Source: a virus. Taken from it: a DNA stretch of 29,357 nucleotides. Shown piece after piece: positions 29,207 to 29,357 of this stretch. A program made the translations under genes and the position numbers. The notes under the pieces are model-generated. The model worked only from the letters and a program-made list of their open reading frames with translations, made no database searches and was not told where the DNA came from. Every line of letters starts with the position of its first letter. The first letter of the stretch is position 1. The DNA lies in the IMG/VR virus record IMGVR_UViG_3300030328_002527, positions 1 through 29,357 of that record. The stretch is one strand, 5' to 3'.

Positions 29207-29357
29207 AACATTGACAGGTGAATATGTGTAAGACTAAGAAGGGCTCGTTTCGAGACAGAAAGCATCATCTGCTATGGCACACCTGTCATACTTAAACTCA
29301 CGACCGAGACCCTTCTGAGTAACGTATCAGGCAGAAAACGGAAAAACTGTGAGGACC
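29207..29357 (+). ncRNA. Candidate structured RNA, GC-rich, cut by right edge
   Basis: About 46% G+C by count, against visibly AT-rich neighbours. TGACAGGTG (29212-29220) pairs perfectly with CACCTGTCA (29280-29288). AGAAGGG-CTCG (29237-29247) pairs with CGAG-A-CCCTTCT (29305-29316), interleaved with the first helix, so the two make a pseudoknot. ACTCA/TGAGT (29296-29300 / 29316-29320) can present the second partner strand in a loop, making a kissing loop. CTCG-TTT-CGAG is a competing local hairpin. A 23-codon frame from 29224 (MCKTKKGSFRD...) is possible but the pairings favour RNA. The 3' end is outside the window, and no known family was recognised. Confidence 0.55.

Noticed and set aside
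29207-29357. Group I intron, hammerhead ribozyme, tmRNA or RNase P RNA
   Set aside because: The interleaved helices recall group I P3/P7, but the conserved core elements of that class and the signatures of the other classes were not found.

Overview
The window is part of the genome of an AT-rich tailed bacteriophage. It most resembles uncultured marine phages thought to infect Bacteroidetes (flavobacteria). The evidence is a contiguous head-packaging block (large terminase, portal, putative scaffold, major capsid protein), a lysis block, long low-complexity fibre proteins, and A-rich start contexts such as AAATAAATAACTATG, with Shine-Dalgarno sequences mostly absent. The host is an inference. 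No DNA polymerase, integrase, tail sheath, tail tube or tape-measure gene was seen here.

Layout. Positions 25378 down to 1 are one leftward block of about 30 tightly packed, often overlapping late genes. In transcription order: a basic Lys-rich protein; a 754-aa fibre; a small protein; a 373-aa coiled-coil protein; a chaperonin pair (GroEL then GroES); a winged-helix-like protein; a glycine-zipper protein; small and membrane proteins; an amidase; a metalloprotease-like protein; a three-repeat basic protein; a holin-like protein; structural and fibre proteins (872-aa fibre, decoration-like proteins, an S74-chaperone fibre, a LamG lectin); small proteins; a tandem GroES-like protein; terminase; portal; scaffold; and the major capsid protein, which is cut by the left edge.

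Positions 25379-25884 are a non-coding divergent junction. It holds a 14-bp palindrome next to the late block, a 47-nt stem-loop that recurs at 26122, a GGGGGCCCCC palindrome, three T8 tracts spaced 20-21 bp, and two copies of a 32-nt promoter-like motif. From 25885 to the right edge lies a rightward block of at least 15 tiny genes (33-94 aa), coupled by ATGA or GTGA overlaps and divided by further copies of the motif (five in all). These look like early genes. The window ends in a GC-rich segment that can fold as a pseudoknot or kissing loop and is probably a structured RNA.

The most notable content is the chaperonin set. The phage carries a GroEL, a single-domain GroES encoded after it (opposite to the usual bacterial order), and a separate 197-aa protein whose two halves both resemble GroES, placed just upstream of the terminase. 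This suggests a phage-dedicated folding machine for virion proteins. The second strong theme is the architecture of the rightward region: a repeated promoter-like motif, repeated stem-loops, a tRNA-3'-end-like fragment and a GC-rich structured RNA. All functional assignments come from reading sequence and remembered family motifs; no searches were run.
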